From Flavobacterium azizsancarii (GTDB taxonomy: Bacteria; Bacteroidota; Bacteroidia; Flavobacteriales; Flavobacteriaceae), in assembly GCF_027980145.1 (NCBI RefSeq), contig NZ_JAMZNK010000018.1, positions 1-64,000 on the forward strand: a stretch of 64,000 bases of DNA, in the 5' to 3' direction. The notes under the pieces are model-generated. The model worked only from the letters and a program-made list of their open reading frames with translations. It was not told the DNA's origin and did not search any database. The position numbers were made by a program, and so were the translations under genes. Shown piece after piece: positions 36,089-45,422 of this stretch (its first letter is position 1; each line of letters begins with the position of its first letter).

Positions 36089-39000
36089 ATGGCTTTACAA
36101 ACATTAAACACCATAAAACAATGGTTCAGAACGGGTTTAAAACCAACACAAACTCAATTCTGGGATACCTGGGATTCCTTCCGACATAAATTTGAAAAAA
36201 TTCCTGTAAAAGATATCGACGGAATTGACGAATTGCTTTTATCCAAAGCTGACAAAACCGTTCTAGATAATCACCTCGCCGATAAAAGTGCTCATGCACC
36301 ACAAGTAAATACAGACTGGAATAGTGAATCGGGTTTTAGTCAATTGCTTAATAAACCTGAATTTAGAACTGTTAATGGGGAAACTATTGTTGGAACCGGG
36401 GATATAGCTATCACTACTGAACCTGCAGATTTACAATCCGTTTTAGATAATGGGTCATATGCTAAGTTAGAAAATAAGACTGTACAAATATACAATCATG
36501 GAGCAAATCCACTTGATTATAGTCAATCAACCTCACACCCTAACTTTATTCAAATTACCAATATGAAAGATCATAATTCTGGTAGATTTGAAGTTGGTAG
36601 AGGTTTTGCTAATATTGTACAATCTACTGCAGATGGTAATACAACAACAGTAGAGTTTGAAAATAATTTTAGCGAGACAGGAAATAAAGTTAACATAAAA
36701 TTTCCTTCAAAACCCACCGGAGATTATACCTTATCAACAACTTCTGATTTTAAAACAATCAATGGAGAATCTATTATTGGAGAAGGTAATTTAGACATTG
36801 AACCTCAAGGTCTAAAATCCGTTTTAGATGCAGATCCTACTGCTTCATATGGAGAAAGTAAAGCAACCTTAATGGGCAATTACGGTACTTCGAAATATAA
36901 TGAGATTATCGTTTCTGATGAAACCGAAAAAACAGGTATCTATCAATTAAAAAATCAATTATCATTTGATCATACTGTATTAGATTCTAATGACATAGGA
37001 AACATAACACTTTCAGAAGGCAATGTTATATTAACAAGGGATAAGTCGAATAATCAAACGGTTGTCGATATATCTGATCCTGTCGCTAATACCCAATTAA
37101 GATTTCCTGCAAAATCAGAAGAAGGTAAAACATATACGATAGCTACCACAGATGATTTTAAAACCATTAACGGAGAATCTATTGTAGGTTCAGGTGATAT
37201 CGTTGTAAGCGGAGGTAACGGCGATATACCTACTCTGCAAGAAGTATTAGACAAAGACAGAAATGCTACAAATGCAAGTATAAATCTCCTATCAGAGGGG
37301 GGAGAATCACAAACCACTGTACATGACGGAGGTCTTAATATTTCTGAAAAAACAGAGACCGGCTTTCTTATTACAGATATCAATAAACTGGGAGTTTCAG
37401 TAAGTAAAGATGAAGAAACTACTTTCGTAAATGTATTAGCTGATGAACTATCCTTAAATAAAAAATTATCAGGAAATCCTGTTAAACAAGGCATTGTATT
37501 AAATGAGAACAGTTCCGGAGCATCTACAATCAAGCTGCCTCTGACTTCAGATAGAGATGTAAAAACCTTAGCTACAAAAGAAGATTTTAAAACAATCAAT
37601 GGAGAATCTATTGTTGGAGAAGGAGATATTACAATAGAGGGCGGAGCATCTCAGAATCTACAACAAACATTAGCTAATGGAAATACAACTAATTTAAAAT
37701 CTATTTTTTCTAAAGGCAATTATGTTACGACTGTAGATCCTAGTTTTATTACAATACAACATCCTGAACAAGGATATTTAACCATAAATCCATATAGCAT
37801 TCATTTACAGAGTCCCACTTCTACTGGATCAGCTTATTTATCGGGTATTAATGGCCTATCAATAGGTAATGAATCTTCTGCTTCATATCTTCAATACAAT
37901 CCTTTATCCAATCAGAATGGTATTTATCTGTTTCCTTTAAATAAAGGTTTTGATCCACCTAGAACACTGGCTACAACAGAAGATTTTAAAACAATCAATG
38001 GAGAATCGATAGTTGGGACTGGTGACATTGCGATAGAAGGCGGAGCCACTTCAGATGCAACTAGTGCAGTAAAAGGGATTGTGAAACTTACCGGAGATTT
38101 AGGAGGTACAGCAGATACACCAACAACGCCTACAGCAGTTCACAAAACAGGAGACGAATTAATTTATGGTAGAAAAACATTCATAAGTGATAATCTAAAT
38201 AAAAGCGCATCGGCTTTCGTAACTAGAGATAATGCTACAGAATCAGCATTGACAGCTAACAGTACGTCTACAACACTTCCGGCTTTTACAGCTCTGGCAA
38301 CAGCCGATAACGCAGTGGGAATATCTGTTCGTAATTTCGGAACGAACTCTACAGGTATTAGGATAGAAGGCAATCAAAATAACCCATCTGTTAGCCGTCT
38401 ATTAACGTTGTCAAATAAAAAGGCTTCTAATGGACAGGTTGATATAGCAACGCCTTTAACTATTTTAAGAGATGGCGAAACAGTCGCAACTATAAGTAAT
38501 TTAGGGGGTTTTACCGGAAATTCATTTACAAAAACAGGAGGTTTAGCAAGTCAGTTTTTAAAAGCTGATGGATCTGTAGATTCAAATGTTTATAATAATG
38601 ACGCAAATGTAATTCATAAAACGGGTGATGAATCTAAAAGCGGATTTTTAACACTTAATACAGGTTTAAAATTGGATAGTTCTTTTATATCCTGGCTTGG
38701 AAGCCCCTCGAAACCAACAGGTTCAGGATCTGCAACTATAACTGCCATAGGAAATGATATAGCTATAGCGTCTGGATCATCTTCACGACAATTTGCGACA
38801 TTTAAAACTGATCTACTTAGTACGGCGCAAACTTATAGTTTCCCAAATAATAGTGGAGTAATAGCTTTGTTATCAGATATACCTACAAACGCCCCGGCCG
38901 GAACTTCAGGAAGTTATACCGCAACAGTCTCAGAAATAACTAATGTATCTATAAACGGGATAGGCAGAATGTCCAATTATATAAAAGTAGGAAATGTAGT

Positions 39001-39274
39001 TTCTGTTCAGGCTAACGTTAATTTGAACATCACTGCGAGCTCTACATTATCAAGATTTAGAATTTCTCTACCAATAAATATTGCAGGCTCTGCAACTAAC
39101 TTTTATTGCGGTCAAGGTACCGTATTCACAACTACTGCCGGAACTGCGGCATACCCGTGTCAGGTATATTTAAATGGAGGCACTGAAGCTATTGTACAAT
39201 TTAACTCCGAAATAGGAACGGGGCCGAGAGATGTATCTTTCAATTTTCAGTACGATATAACAAAGTCCAATTAG
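36089..39274 (+). CDS. Tail fibre protein 2 (receptor-binding fibre)
   Basis: 1061 residues, paralogue of fibre 1. The N-terminal attachment part is nearly identical, the middle part encoded by 36799-37630 matches 32079-32906 of fibre 1 at very high identity, and a third block (TSAVKGIVKLTGDLGGTAD) is shared. Between these the modules differ. The tip (SGSYTATVSEITNVSINGIG to FNFQYDITKSN) is unrelated to the fibre 1 tip, so a different receptor is expected. It has its own promoter (B) and terminator (39351), so the two fibres can be made independently or together. This mosaic pattern is typical of host-range modules. Confidence 0.88.
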   Translation: MALQTLNTIKQWFRTGLKPTQTQFWDTWDSFRHKFEKIPVKDIDGIDELLLSKADKTVLDNHLADKSAHAPQVNTDWNSESGFSQLLNKPEFRTVNGETIVGTGDIAITTEPADLQSVLDNGSYAKLENKTVQIYNHGANPLDYSQSTSHPNFIQITNMKDHNSGRFEVGRGFANIVQSTADGNTTTVEFENNFSETGNKVNIKFPSKPTGDYTLSTTSDFKTINGESIIGEGNLDIEPQGLKSVLDADPTASYGESKATLMGNYGTSKYNEIIVSDETEKTGIYQLKNQLSFDHTVLDSNDIGNITLSEGNVILTRDKSNNQTVVDISDPVANTQLRFPAKSEEGKTYTIATTDDFKTINGESIVGSGDIVVSGGNGDIPTLQEVLDKDRNATNASINLLSEGGESQTTVHDGGLNISEKTETGFLITDINKLGVSVSKDEETTFVNVLADELSLNKKLSGNPVKQGIVLNENSSGASTIKLPLTSDRDVKTLATKEDFKTINGESIVGEGDITIEGGASQNLQQTLANGNTTNLKSIFSKGNYVTTVDPSFITIQHPEQGYLTINPYSIHLQSPTSTGSAYLSGINGLSIGNESSASYLQYNPLSNQNGIYLFPLNKGFDPPRTLATTEDFKTINGESIVGTGDIAIEGGATSDATSAVKGIVKLTGDLGGTADTPTTPTAVHKTGDELIYGRKTFISDNLNKSASAFVTRDNATESALTANSTSTTLPAFTALATADNAVGISVRNFGTNSTGIRIEGNQNNPSVSRLLTLSNKKASNGQVDIATPLTILRDGETVATISNLGGFTGNSFTKTGGLASQFLKADGSVDSNVYNNDANVIHKTGDESKSGFLTLNTGLKLDSSFISWLGSPSKPTGSGSATITAIGNDIAIASGSSSRQFATFKTDLLSTAQTYSFPNNSGVIALLSDIPTNAPAGTSGSYTATVSEITNVSINGIGRMSNYIKVGNVVSVQANVNLNITASSTLSRFRISLPINIAGSATNFYCGQGTVFTTTAGTAAYPCQVYLNGGTEAIVQFNSEIGTGPRDVSFNFQYDITKSN

Positions 39275-39350
39275 ACAATACTTTATCTCAAGACACCAAC
39301 TAAAAAATTAGCTAATATTCAAAAATAAACTCTAATTAATTTTTAAACCC

Positions 39351-39402
39351 ACACCCAAAATCGTCTGAGAATATTTATCTCTAATGATTTTGGGTGTTTT
39401 TT
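39351..39402 (+). terminator. Rho-independent terminator of fibre 2
   Basis: ACACCCAAAATC / GATTTTGGGTGT, a perfect 12-bp stem with a loop of about 23 nt, followed by TTTTTTG. Confidence 0.9.
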
Positions 39403-39543
39403 GTCTGCGAATATCGGAGTGTAAAACTTATTCGAAAAATGTAGTCATAGAATTATTTTTTCAGAGAATAACAATTCTCCAAAATAGTCTAATTAAAAAC
39501 CACAATCAATTAAATAACAAAATATTAACACTATTTACATTCT

Positions 39544-39606
39544 ACTGAAACTACTGAAAACAGTCGTTCAATTTTTCGTTTTTCACGCACTTCTGCCCTA
39601 TTTTTA
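39544..39606 (+). promoter_or_regulatory. Tailocin promoter C
   Basis: Box ACTGAAACTACTGAAA at 39544, the most regular copy (two ACTGAAA repeats 9 bp apart), -7 element TATTTTTA at 39599-39606, spacing 55 bp. It drives the baseplate hub and spike unit 39744-43547. Confidence 0.8.
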
Positions 39607-39743
39607 CATACTCTAATAACCTCTATTAGCATCCCCAAACAGACATAATAATACACTTTATTTTCAATTTTTTTTGAGAATGGATACCTCATCTGTAGAC
39701 AATACCTTCAATAATCATATTAACCATTAAACATTCACCCATC

Positions 39744-39938
39744 ATGGATTATACACCAAGAGACTTAGGAGAAACGCCTAAAACACCAGACATGAGCAAT
39801 TTCAAAAATCCCTTGGGACAAACCACAGAGGGCAACATTTTTATAGAAAGTTTTAACATCACGCCCTTAAGCGTATCCGAAAAAAATGAAAGTCTCACCG
39901 AAGTCCTAAAAAAAGAAAGCAGAGACAGCAATATTTAA
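39744..39938 (+). CDS. Small hypothetical protein, first gene of the hub/spike unit
   Basis: 64 residues, hydrophilic, starting MDYTPRDLGETPKTPDMSNF and ending in a Glu/Lys/Ser-rich tail. No signal, membrane segment or known motif. It is preceded by promoter C and followed after 27 bp by the 156-residue gene. Its N-terminus resembles the small frame at 31124. It could be a minor baseplate or chaperone protein; nothing supports a firm call. Confidence 0.55.
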   Translation: MDYTPRDLGETPKTPDMSNFKNPLGQTTEGNIFIESFNITPLSVSEKNESLTEVLKKESRDSNI

Positions 39939-39965
39939 TATCTAGAAATCTCTAAAATCATAAAA

Positions 39966-40436
39966 ATGCCAGTTCAAACAATTCTACAAAAACTAAAAGA
40001 AAAATACGGTACACTATTAAAGCTGACCTCTGATGATCAAGTAAACACTGCTTATTGCAAAAAGCCAACTTTTACTACATTTCTTAATTATCAAAATAAA
40101 TACAAGGATAATCCGCATGAAGCGATTCTGTTTTTATTTCAGGAATGTGTCCTGGCTGAAGAGAATTATGATGATGAATTCATGCTTTCGGCAGGAAATT
40201 CTATTGTCGCCATCATCAAAAACGATAGCGAATTCTCAATCGATGCCACACCACAAAAAGATGAATTCAAAAAGTCAGCTGCACTTATTCGGTATGCGTT
40301 TCATGTCGATCCGTATCAATTATCGATGGATGAGTTTTACAAACTGCTTGAAGAAGCTTTGTGGTTACAAAAACACAACGAGAAAAGAATGGAAAATACC
40401 TTCATGACTGCCTTTGCCCAAACATTTTCAAATTAA
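39966..40436 (+). CDS. Hypothetical tailocin protein
   Basis: 156 residues, mostly helical by composition (HEAILFLFQECVLAEENY, LIRYAFHVDPYQLSMDEFYK), with no signal peptide. Position between the small leader gene and the baseplate adaptor suggests an assembly or baseplate-associated role. No family recognised. Start ATG at 39966; 19 bp to the next gene, so it is part of the operon. Confidence 0.65.
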   Translation: MPVQTILQKLKEKYGTLLKLTSDDQVNTAYCKKPTFTTFLNYQNKYKDNPHEAILFLFQECVLAEENYDDEFMLSAGNSIVAIIKNDSEFSIDATPQKDEFKKSAALIRYAFHVDPYQLSMDEFYKLLEEALWLQKHNEKRMENTFMTAFAQTFSN

Positions 40437-40455
40437 AAATAAAAAATAAATCATT

Positions 40456-41013
40456 ATGAAATTCAATTTTAATGTAAACGAAATTTTAGCCACCAAAGAA
40501 ACTGAATATAGCGGCATTAACTATAACGAATCAGAATCGAAAAATTTTATTATCGATAAAACCGGAGGCGAATTTAACCTAAGAGTCTTTGCACCATTGG
40601 TTTTTGAACCACTGGTAAAAAAAGACCTTAATTTACCCAGTTTGCGAATAGATGCTGTTACGGTTAACCTAAATCGTTCGAAAGTCATCAAAAAAGAAGG
40701 AATCGAAGGACGTGATTCAACCATCAAGGAACATATTACAAATGGGGATTTTAGCATTTCGATAGACGGACTAATCGCGAATGAAACTGGAGATGAATAT
40801 CCAAAAGAAAAGCTTTTCTTATTGAAACAATTCCTCAATGCTCCTTATGCTTTAAGAGTAACGCATGCCATCTTAAACCGATTTGGTATCTATGAATTAG
40901 TGATAGACTCCTACTCTATTCCCTCGATTTCTGGAACAAAAAATATTCAAAAATTTACGGCCAGCGCAACATCAGATGAAACTGTAGAACTAATAATCAG
41001 AGACAATGCTTAA
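40456..41013 (+). CDS. Baseplate/tail adaptor protein (DUF6046-like)
   Basis: 185 residues of alternating beta sequence (FNLRVFAPLVFEPL, LPSLRIDAVTVNLNRSKVIKK, YELVIDSYSIPSI, QKFTASATSDETVELII). The pattern looks like the DUF6046 family of Bacteroidota phage tails, a recollection that a domain search should confirm. Its C-terminus overlaps the hub gene by 8 bp, so the two are translationally coupled, which suits a tube-to-hub adaptor. Confidence 0.6.
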   Translation: MKFNFNVNEILATKETEYSGINYNESESKNFIIDKTGGEFNLRVFAPLVFEPLVKKDLNLPSLRIDAVTVNLNRSKVIKKEGIEGRDSTIKEHITNGDFSISIDGLIANETGDEYPKEKLFLLKQFLNAPYALRVTHAILNRFGIYELVIDSYSIPSISGTKNIQKFTASATSDETVELIIRDNA

Positions 41014-42307
41014 CCTAAATGCCAAAATCAGGGTCTACGAAACGGTAAGACTCATTCCTACTCCTAAATTTTATGAATTTACTTATGTCAAAAATGTAGA
41101 CATCAGCAGTTCGTACAAATCCCTTACGGATACGGCGACTATTGTAATGCCGCAAAAAGTATATACCGATACTAAAGGATTTGACCAGAACTTATTTGCC
41201 AACGCCAGCGGAGAAGAAAAATCAATTTATGATTTTTTTAAACTCGAAAATTTTATCGAAATATTTTTAGGCTATGATGGCGATTACAAACCGGCTTTCA
41301 GAGGTTATATCACAGGAGTACAAACTGATATCCATGCTGTCATAACCTGCGAAGATGCGATGTATGCTTTTAAAAAAGTAAAAGCAGTAAAAGACGATGA
41401 TGTCCAGGATAAGAAGGATATCCTAAACGTAGTCGCAACCAACCCTACAACAAATATTGAAAGCTTTAATCCTAAAACTTTTTTTGAAAAAAGAATCAAA
41501 GAACTAAAATTACCTTTTAAAGTAAATGCACTTGACGAAGAATTAGGGAATGTCATGATTAACAGAAACCAAAGTTTAGCCCAGGTTTTTGAGATGCTAA
41601 AAGACAAAGGAATCTATACTTATTTTAAAACTGAAAATTTAGCACCTGTACTCACGATTACCAATAATCCGCAACAGCATACTACGGCAGAATTAGCCGG
41701 TTTTATTGATCGCAATTTTATCAAAAGTCCTTTAGCCGGAGCACTGGTCAAAAAATTAATCAATCAGGGACTTAGTCTTTTAGGTGCCCAGTTAAACAAA
41801 ATAGCGCAATCTGTTTCCGGAGGTCTTTTAGGAAAAGCGCGTTTTAGATTTCGTTATAATATTATCGAAGATAAATTGGTCGTGGTTAATGAAACGACAA
41901 AAAACACCAGAATGCGGGTTGAGAAATACTTTAAAAATTCGAATACGCCAATTTATATCGAATTAGGTGATCCGAATGGGCAATTAGTCAAAACCCATGT
42001 ATTGCATAATGACAACGATGATTTGCCTAATGATCCTGCGGCTTTCAAAAAAGCAACAACAGAAGTTGCTGCAGCATTGTACCAATATGCCGCTTCAAGG
42101 GCCATGCAATCGAAACCAAGCGGATTTGAAGGCTATTTCCTAACTTTTGGTGAACCATTCGTAAGACCTACAGACAAGGTAATTTTGGAAAACGCCAAGG
42201 ACAAAGAAAAAAACGGCACTTTTCAGGTCGAAAAAGTAGAACGAAGTTATGGCGAAAACGGCTATAGGCAAAAGATTTATATAGGACGAAGAGTAGAAAC
42301 AGTATAA
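41006..42307 (+). CDS. Baseplate hub protein (gpD/gp27-like)
   Basis: 433 residues. The N-terminal barrel (YEFTYVKNVDISSSYKSLTD, IEIFLGYDGDYKPAFRGYIT) and the segment HAVITCEDAMYAFKKVKAV around 110-130 follow the gp27/gpD hub pattern, in which the tube is joined to the central spike. Residues 240-290 include a helical, Gly-rich insertion (GALVKKLINQGLSLLGAQLN). The C-terminal KVILENAKDKEKNGTFQVEKV fits the second hub barrel. The spike gene follows 9 bp later, the classical hub-spike order. The call rests on sequence look plus order. Confidence 0.7.
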   Translation: MLNLNAKIRVYETVRLIPTPKFYEFTYVKNVDISSSYKSLTDTATIVMPQKVYTDTKGFDQNLFANASGEEKSIYDFFKLENFIEIFLGYDGDYKPAFRGYITGVQTDIHAVITCEDAMYAFKKVKAVKDDDVQDKKDILNVVATNPTTNIESFNPKTFFEKRIKELKLPFKVNALDEELGNVMINRNQSLAQVFEMLKDKGIYTYFKTENLAPVLTITNNPQQHTTAELAGFIDRNFIKSPLAGALVKKLINQGLSLLGAQLNKIAQSVSGGLLGKARFRFRYNIIEDKLVVVNETTKNTRMRVEKYFKNSNTPIYIELGDPNGQLVKTHVLHNDNDDLPNDPAAFKKATTEVAAALYQYAASRAMQSKPSGFEGYFLTFGEPFVRPTDKVILENAKDKEKNGTFQVEKVERSYGENGYRQKIYIGRRVETV

Positions 42308-42316
42308 AAACACAAA

Positions 42317-43324
42317 ATGGGAAATATAACAGATTTAATAAAAGATGTCGCTGGTAAAAATCAAATTATTGAGACTTTTGCTGCAAAAGTCATCGAAATA
42401 AACACAGAAACAGCATCGCTCCATAATCCTGAAGATGCTTATACCGTAAACATCATGCGCGCTGATGGTGCCATACTTAAAAACGTACGATTGAAAGCTT
42501 CAATCCTCGATGCAGAACAAGGAATTATTATTATTCCTAAAAAAGACAGTTGGGTTTTGGCTACCATTATAGATGGAGTCGAAACGAGAGCGTTTGTTTC
42601 GCAATTTTCTGAAATTGAACGTTCTTTTATTCGATTCAAGAATGATGAAAATCAATATCTGGAAATCAATACTGAAGTAGATAAATTCCAAATGTTATTC
42701 AAACAATCCAGCGAAAATAATGCATCATCAACTGCAAAGCCTACTTACAAAAATATTGCTCAAATAGAATTTAGCGGCAAAAAAGATTCAAATATTACCA
42801 CGTCTTTCTATGATGAAAATGGTAAAGAAATTGCTAAGAACATCTTTAATGGAAATCAGCAGCAAACTATTTTAAGTACTGTTAATGGTGAAGATATTAA
42901 AGAGCGTTTAAATTTCTCCCTTTCTTCTGGAGAAAATTCAAAGGCAGCAATACAATTTTTAGATAAAGAAGGTACTGAAAAACAAAAAATAACATTTGAC
43001 GAATTACAGACCGAAATTAATCTCAATAAAGGAAATACCATCTTTAATTTAAAAGATAAAGAAGCAAAAGTCATCATTAAAGACGGTTTTGAAGCTTTAA
43101 TTTCAGATACCAAAACTTCATTTATTAAGGGTAAATTAACTTTAGAAATGGATGATAAATTTAAAATTAATGCCGAAGGAAAAAATTTACTCACCGAATT
43201 AAACGGGCTGATTGATGAAATAGTTAAAATTACCGTTCCCACACCAGTTGGTCCTTCAGGTCCTCCAATCAATTCTACTCAGCTTACAGGAATAAAAGAA
43301 AAATTAGCACAACTATTAAAATAA
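42317..43324 (+). CDS. Baseplate spike protein (gpV-like, OB-fold)
   Basis: 335 residues. Residues about 20-110 look like the OB-fold of gpV/gp5 spikes (AYTVNIMRADGAILKNVRLKA, QGIIIIPKKDSWVLATIIDG). The rest is repetitive beta sequence (TVNGEDIKERLNFSLSSG, NKGNTIFNLKDKEAKVIIKD, KGKLTLEMDDKFKIN), the expected beta-helical needle. The C-terminus has a Pro-rich end (VPTPVGPSGPPIN). It should form the trimeric puncturing tip under the hub. It stands directly behind the hub gene and 7 bp before a small protein. Confidence 0.72.
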   Translation: MGNITDLIKDVAGKNQIIETFAAKVIEINTETASLHNPEDAYTVNIMRADGAILKNVRLKASILDAEQGIIIIPKKDSWVLATIIDGVETRAFVSQFSEIERSFIRFKNDENQYLEINTEVDKFQMLFKQSSENNASSTAKPTYKNIAQIEFSGKKDSNITTSFYDENGKEIAKNIFNGNQQQTILSTVNGEDIKERLNFSLSSGENSKAAIQFLDKEGTEKQKITFDELQTEINLNKGNTIFNLKDKEAKVIIKDGFEALISDTKTSFIKGKLTLEMDDKFKINAEGKNLLTELNGLIDEIVKITVPTPVGPSGPPINSTQLTGIKEKLAQLLK

Positions 43325-43331
43325 AATAACA

Positions 43332-43547
43332 ATGGCTTTAAATAAATCAGGTTTAGAAGGATCAATAAAAGCTCTTTTAAAAGAGGAAAAAGAAAAAACA
43401 GATAACGCGTCGTCTATCGATAACCTTGCAGCAAAATTAGCAACTGCAATCGAGGCGTTTGTCAAATCAGGAACCGTAACCACCACAGTAACTACAACAG
43501 GTTCTGCATCAGCCCAAACCGGAACGGGAACCGGAAGCATTTCTTAA
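43332..43547 (+). CDS. Small baseplate-associated protein
   Basis: 71 residues: a helical first half (NKSGLEGSIKALLKEEKEKT, LAAKLATAIEAFVKSG) and a Thr/Ser/Gly-rich beta tail (TVTTTVTTTGSASAQTGTG). Similar small proteins with the pattern 'MAL..-helix-ATAI.AFVKSGTVT' occur beside spike genes of many myophage-type tails; the role is unclear and may concern the spike or its tip. Last gene of the promoter C unit. Confidence 0.6.
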   Translation: MALNKSGLEGSIKALLKEEKEKTDNASSIDNLAAKLATAIEAFVKSGTVTTTVTTTGSASAQTGTGTGSIS

Positions 43548-43565
43548 AAGTTCTCGTTTTAAAAT

Positions 43566-43613
43566 GAAAAAGCACCTATTACGTTTCAACGTAAGAGATG
43601 CTTTTTTTTATTT
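43566..43613. terminator. Terminator between the hub/spike unit and the repressor
   Basis: AAAAAGCA...TACGTT tc AACGTA...TGCTTTTT forms a stem with an internal bulge and ends in a T-run; A-run on the left. It can serve the rightward unit and the leftward repressor gene. Confidence 0.75.
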
Positions 43614-43665
43614 TAAAAAATCTCAAAGTCTAATATTTCAAAGTCTCATTTTATTTAGAAAAATA

Positions 43666-44466
43666 TTAGTTTAATTTTTTTCTCAAAGTCTCTTCCATTT
43701 CATAAAATTTACTTTCGAGATCGTGAATCTTTTCATAGATATTAATAGGATCGGGCATTTGCTTAGAAGCATACATGCTTGCGTACCAAACTTCCAGAAT
43801 ATCCTCGGCATAAATAGAATACATTGGGTAATTTCCGTCTCTGTTGTCGGATTTCAGGATTAATTTTCCACTTTCCCTGATTCGGTTTAAAACCCTTTTT
43901 ACTACTACTCCATCATTCTTACTGATAATAACATAAATTCTTCCGTCAAGGATATCATCAAAATTATCGACGTATTTCCCAAAAAGGTAATCGCCGTCAT
44001 GAATGGTTGTCGACATCGAGTTTCCTTTTATTTCAAAACATCTGTAGGTACCGTTTTTTAACATTGGCATACTGAATGACGGAAGACTTTCCATATATTC
44101 CGGATCAGAATAACCGTCTAAATAACCTGCTCTTGCTTTTACTCCGACAAAATTAATATTCTCCTCCCCGTCTTCATTTACCGTTATAATCTTAGGTAGA
44201 TTCAGCCCCACTTCGCCAGTTGTTTTATTGGCGAAAATTTCATCACTATTTCCAAAAAAATAGTCCGGGTTTACATTACAATGCGTAATGATACTTTGCA
44301 GCAAATCAAAACCTGGCTTTGTCCTTTTTCTTTCTCCGTCAGACTGCAATCTTCCAATAGTGATACTATCTATTGTAGTACTGGTTACTCCTATTAACTT
44401 CGCAAATGAGTTATTATTTAACTTCAGCTCGTCTATAATACGTTTTATCTTAGTATGTATTTCCAT
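43666..44466 (-). CDS. S24-family (LexA/CI-like) repressor with XRE HTH
   Basis: 266 residues. The N-terminal Cro/C1-type helix-turn-helix (about 5-65, NNNSFAKLIGVTSTTIDSI) is joined to a peptidase S24 domain. The catalytic Ser150 (KGNSMS) and Lys190 (GVVVKRVLN) are intact, and an Ala113-Gly114 bond (KARAGYLDGY) stands at the expected autocleavage site, 37 residues before the Ser. RecA-stimulated self-cleavage after DNA damage is therefore expected. A short C-terminal coiled coil (about 243-266) is unusual. The gene is leftward, opposite to the regulatory unit at 44748, and two similar 26-bp sites lie in the region between. By analogy with PrtR of pyocins it should keep the tailocin silent. 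Confidence 0.88.
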   Translation of the reverse strand: MEIHTKIKRIIDELKLNNNSFAKLIGVTSTTIDSITIGRLQSDGERKRTKPGFDLLQSIITHCNVNPDYFFGNSDEIFANKTTGEVGLNLPKIITVNEDGEENINFVGVKARAGYLDGYSDPEYMESLPSFSMPMLKNGTYRCFEIKGNSMSTTIHDGDYLFGKYVDNFDDILDGRIYVIISKNDGVVVKRVLNRIRESGKLILKSDNRDGNYPMYSIYAEDILEVWYASMYASKQMPDPINIYEKIHDLESKFYEMEETLRKKLN

Positions 44467-44523
44467 GTTGTTGCATTTGTTTTAATTATGTAATATGTTT
44501 TAAATAATAATACACATTCCACT

Positions 44524-44549
44524 ATATGTTGCAAAACTAAAAAATATAT
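44524..44549. promoter_or_regulatory. Putative repressor operator O1
   Basis: ATATGTTGCA...ATATAT over 26 bp, close to O2 in sequence and length. It lies 58 bp upstream of the repressor start, where autoregulation is expected. A further partial copy (AATATGTTTT) lies at 44492-44501. Confidence 0.5.
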
Positions 44550-44665
44550 CATAAATAATAGCATTCTTTTCTATTTATTTTACGTAACAGCTGAACATAA
44601 AGACATTTAAAGCCTTTTTCTTACTGTATTACTCTAATAGTCAATATAAAAAACTAAATCATATT

Positions 44666-44729
44666 ACTGAAATTACTGCATTTTTCATCGTAATATGTTG
44701 CACAAACTAAAACATATGTTGTATATTTG
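44666..44729 (+). promoter_or_regulatory. Tailocin promoter F (regulatory unit)
   Basis: Box ACTGAAATTACTGC at 44666 (one change from the others), -7 element TATATTTG at 44722-44729, a perfect TAnnTTTG, spacing 56 bp. It is the only copy whose -33 region carries the putative repressor site O2. It drives 44748 and the HTH gene at 45423. Confidence 0.75.
44693..44718. promoter_or_regulatory. Putative repressor operator O2
   Basis: ATATGTTGCACAAACTAAAACATATG contains the inverted pair ATATGTT/AACATAT and ends 3 bp before the -7 box of promoter F. A bound repressor would cover the -33 region. Confidence 0.55.
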
Positions 44730-44747
44730 TCAAAAATAATCCACCAT

Positions 44748-45323
44748 ATGATTCTAAAAGATTTTTATACCGAAAAAAAGAACGCAATCGAAATAGAGTT
44801 CACTTCTAATGCACCAATAGTTCAACTTTATAGTGATGCCATTTTTAAAGATGCTATTGAAACACCGGTAGTAATGTTTAAATATGATACCGTAGACTGG
44901 GAAACATCTTCTGAAAAAAACTACAAAGCAGATGTATCATTTTGTCTGTATATAATATTACCTGTAGCAACTATTTCTTCTACAAGTTATGCAAATGCGT
45001 TTGATATTGCCCAGCGAATAGACAAAGCAGTATTGTCTAAAAGCAACAGTAATGCTGCTATAGATACTAACTCAACGTTTAAGATAAGAGAAAAACAATG
45101 TACAAACGAACACACGTACTGGAACAAAAATGATTTTTTTATTTGGGAGATTACCTATAAAACCACCTTGATAGAAAATATCTTAAAAAAGAAATACATC
45201 CTTTTTAATAATGGTTTAAGCAATGAAGAACTGGAAGAGTTAGGATATGACTTAGAATCCGGAATCATCGCAATAAATCCTAATCAGGTCGAAGAAAATA
45301 TCGATTTAAAAACCAATACTTAA
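44748..45323 (+). CDS. Tailocin protein of unknown function (tail-terminator-like position)
   Basis: 191 residues from the ATG at 44748 (MILKDFYTEKKNAIEIEF). A longer frame from a TTG at 44727 is rejected because that TTG lies inside the -7 box. The core is alpha/beta (TPVVMFKYDTVDWETSSEKN, ADVSFCLYIILPVATISST, FDIAQRIDKAVLSK), with a shape like small phage tail-terminator or tail-completion proteins; no family is certain. First gene behind promoter F and thus directly under the repressor. Confidence 0.6.
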   Translation: MILKDFYTEKKNAIEIEFTSNAPIVQLYSDAIFKDAIETPVVMFKYDTVDWETSSEKNYKADVSFCLYIILPVATISSTSYANAFDIAQRIDKAVLSKSNSNAAIDTNSTFKIREKQCTNEHTYWNKNDFFIWEITYKTTLIENILKKKYILFNNGLSNEELEELGYDLESGIIAINPNQVEENIDLKTNT

Positions 45324-45422
45324 TCTCAATAAGCAATCAAATAAATTACATGGCATAAAAATACCGCAGCACACGAAGCCAAATCATAAATAAAATCAAC
45401 CCATCTTTTTAAAACCCAAGAC

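Noticed and set aside
44727-44747. TTG start at 44727 for the gene 44748-45323
   Set aside because: The TTG is the last part of the -7 box TATATTTG of promoter F, so it cannot be in the transcript.
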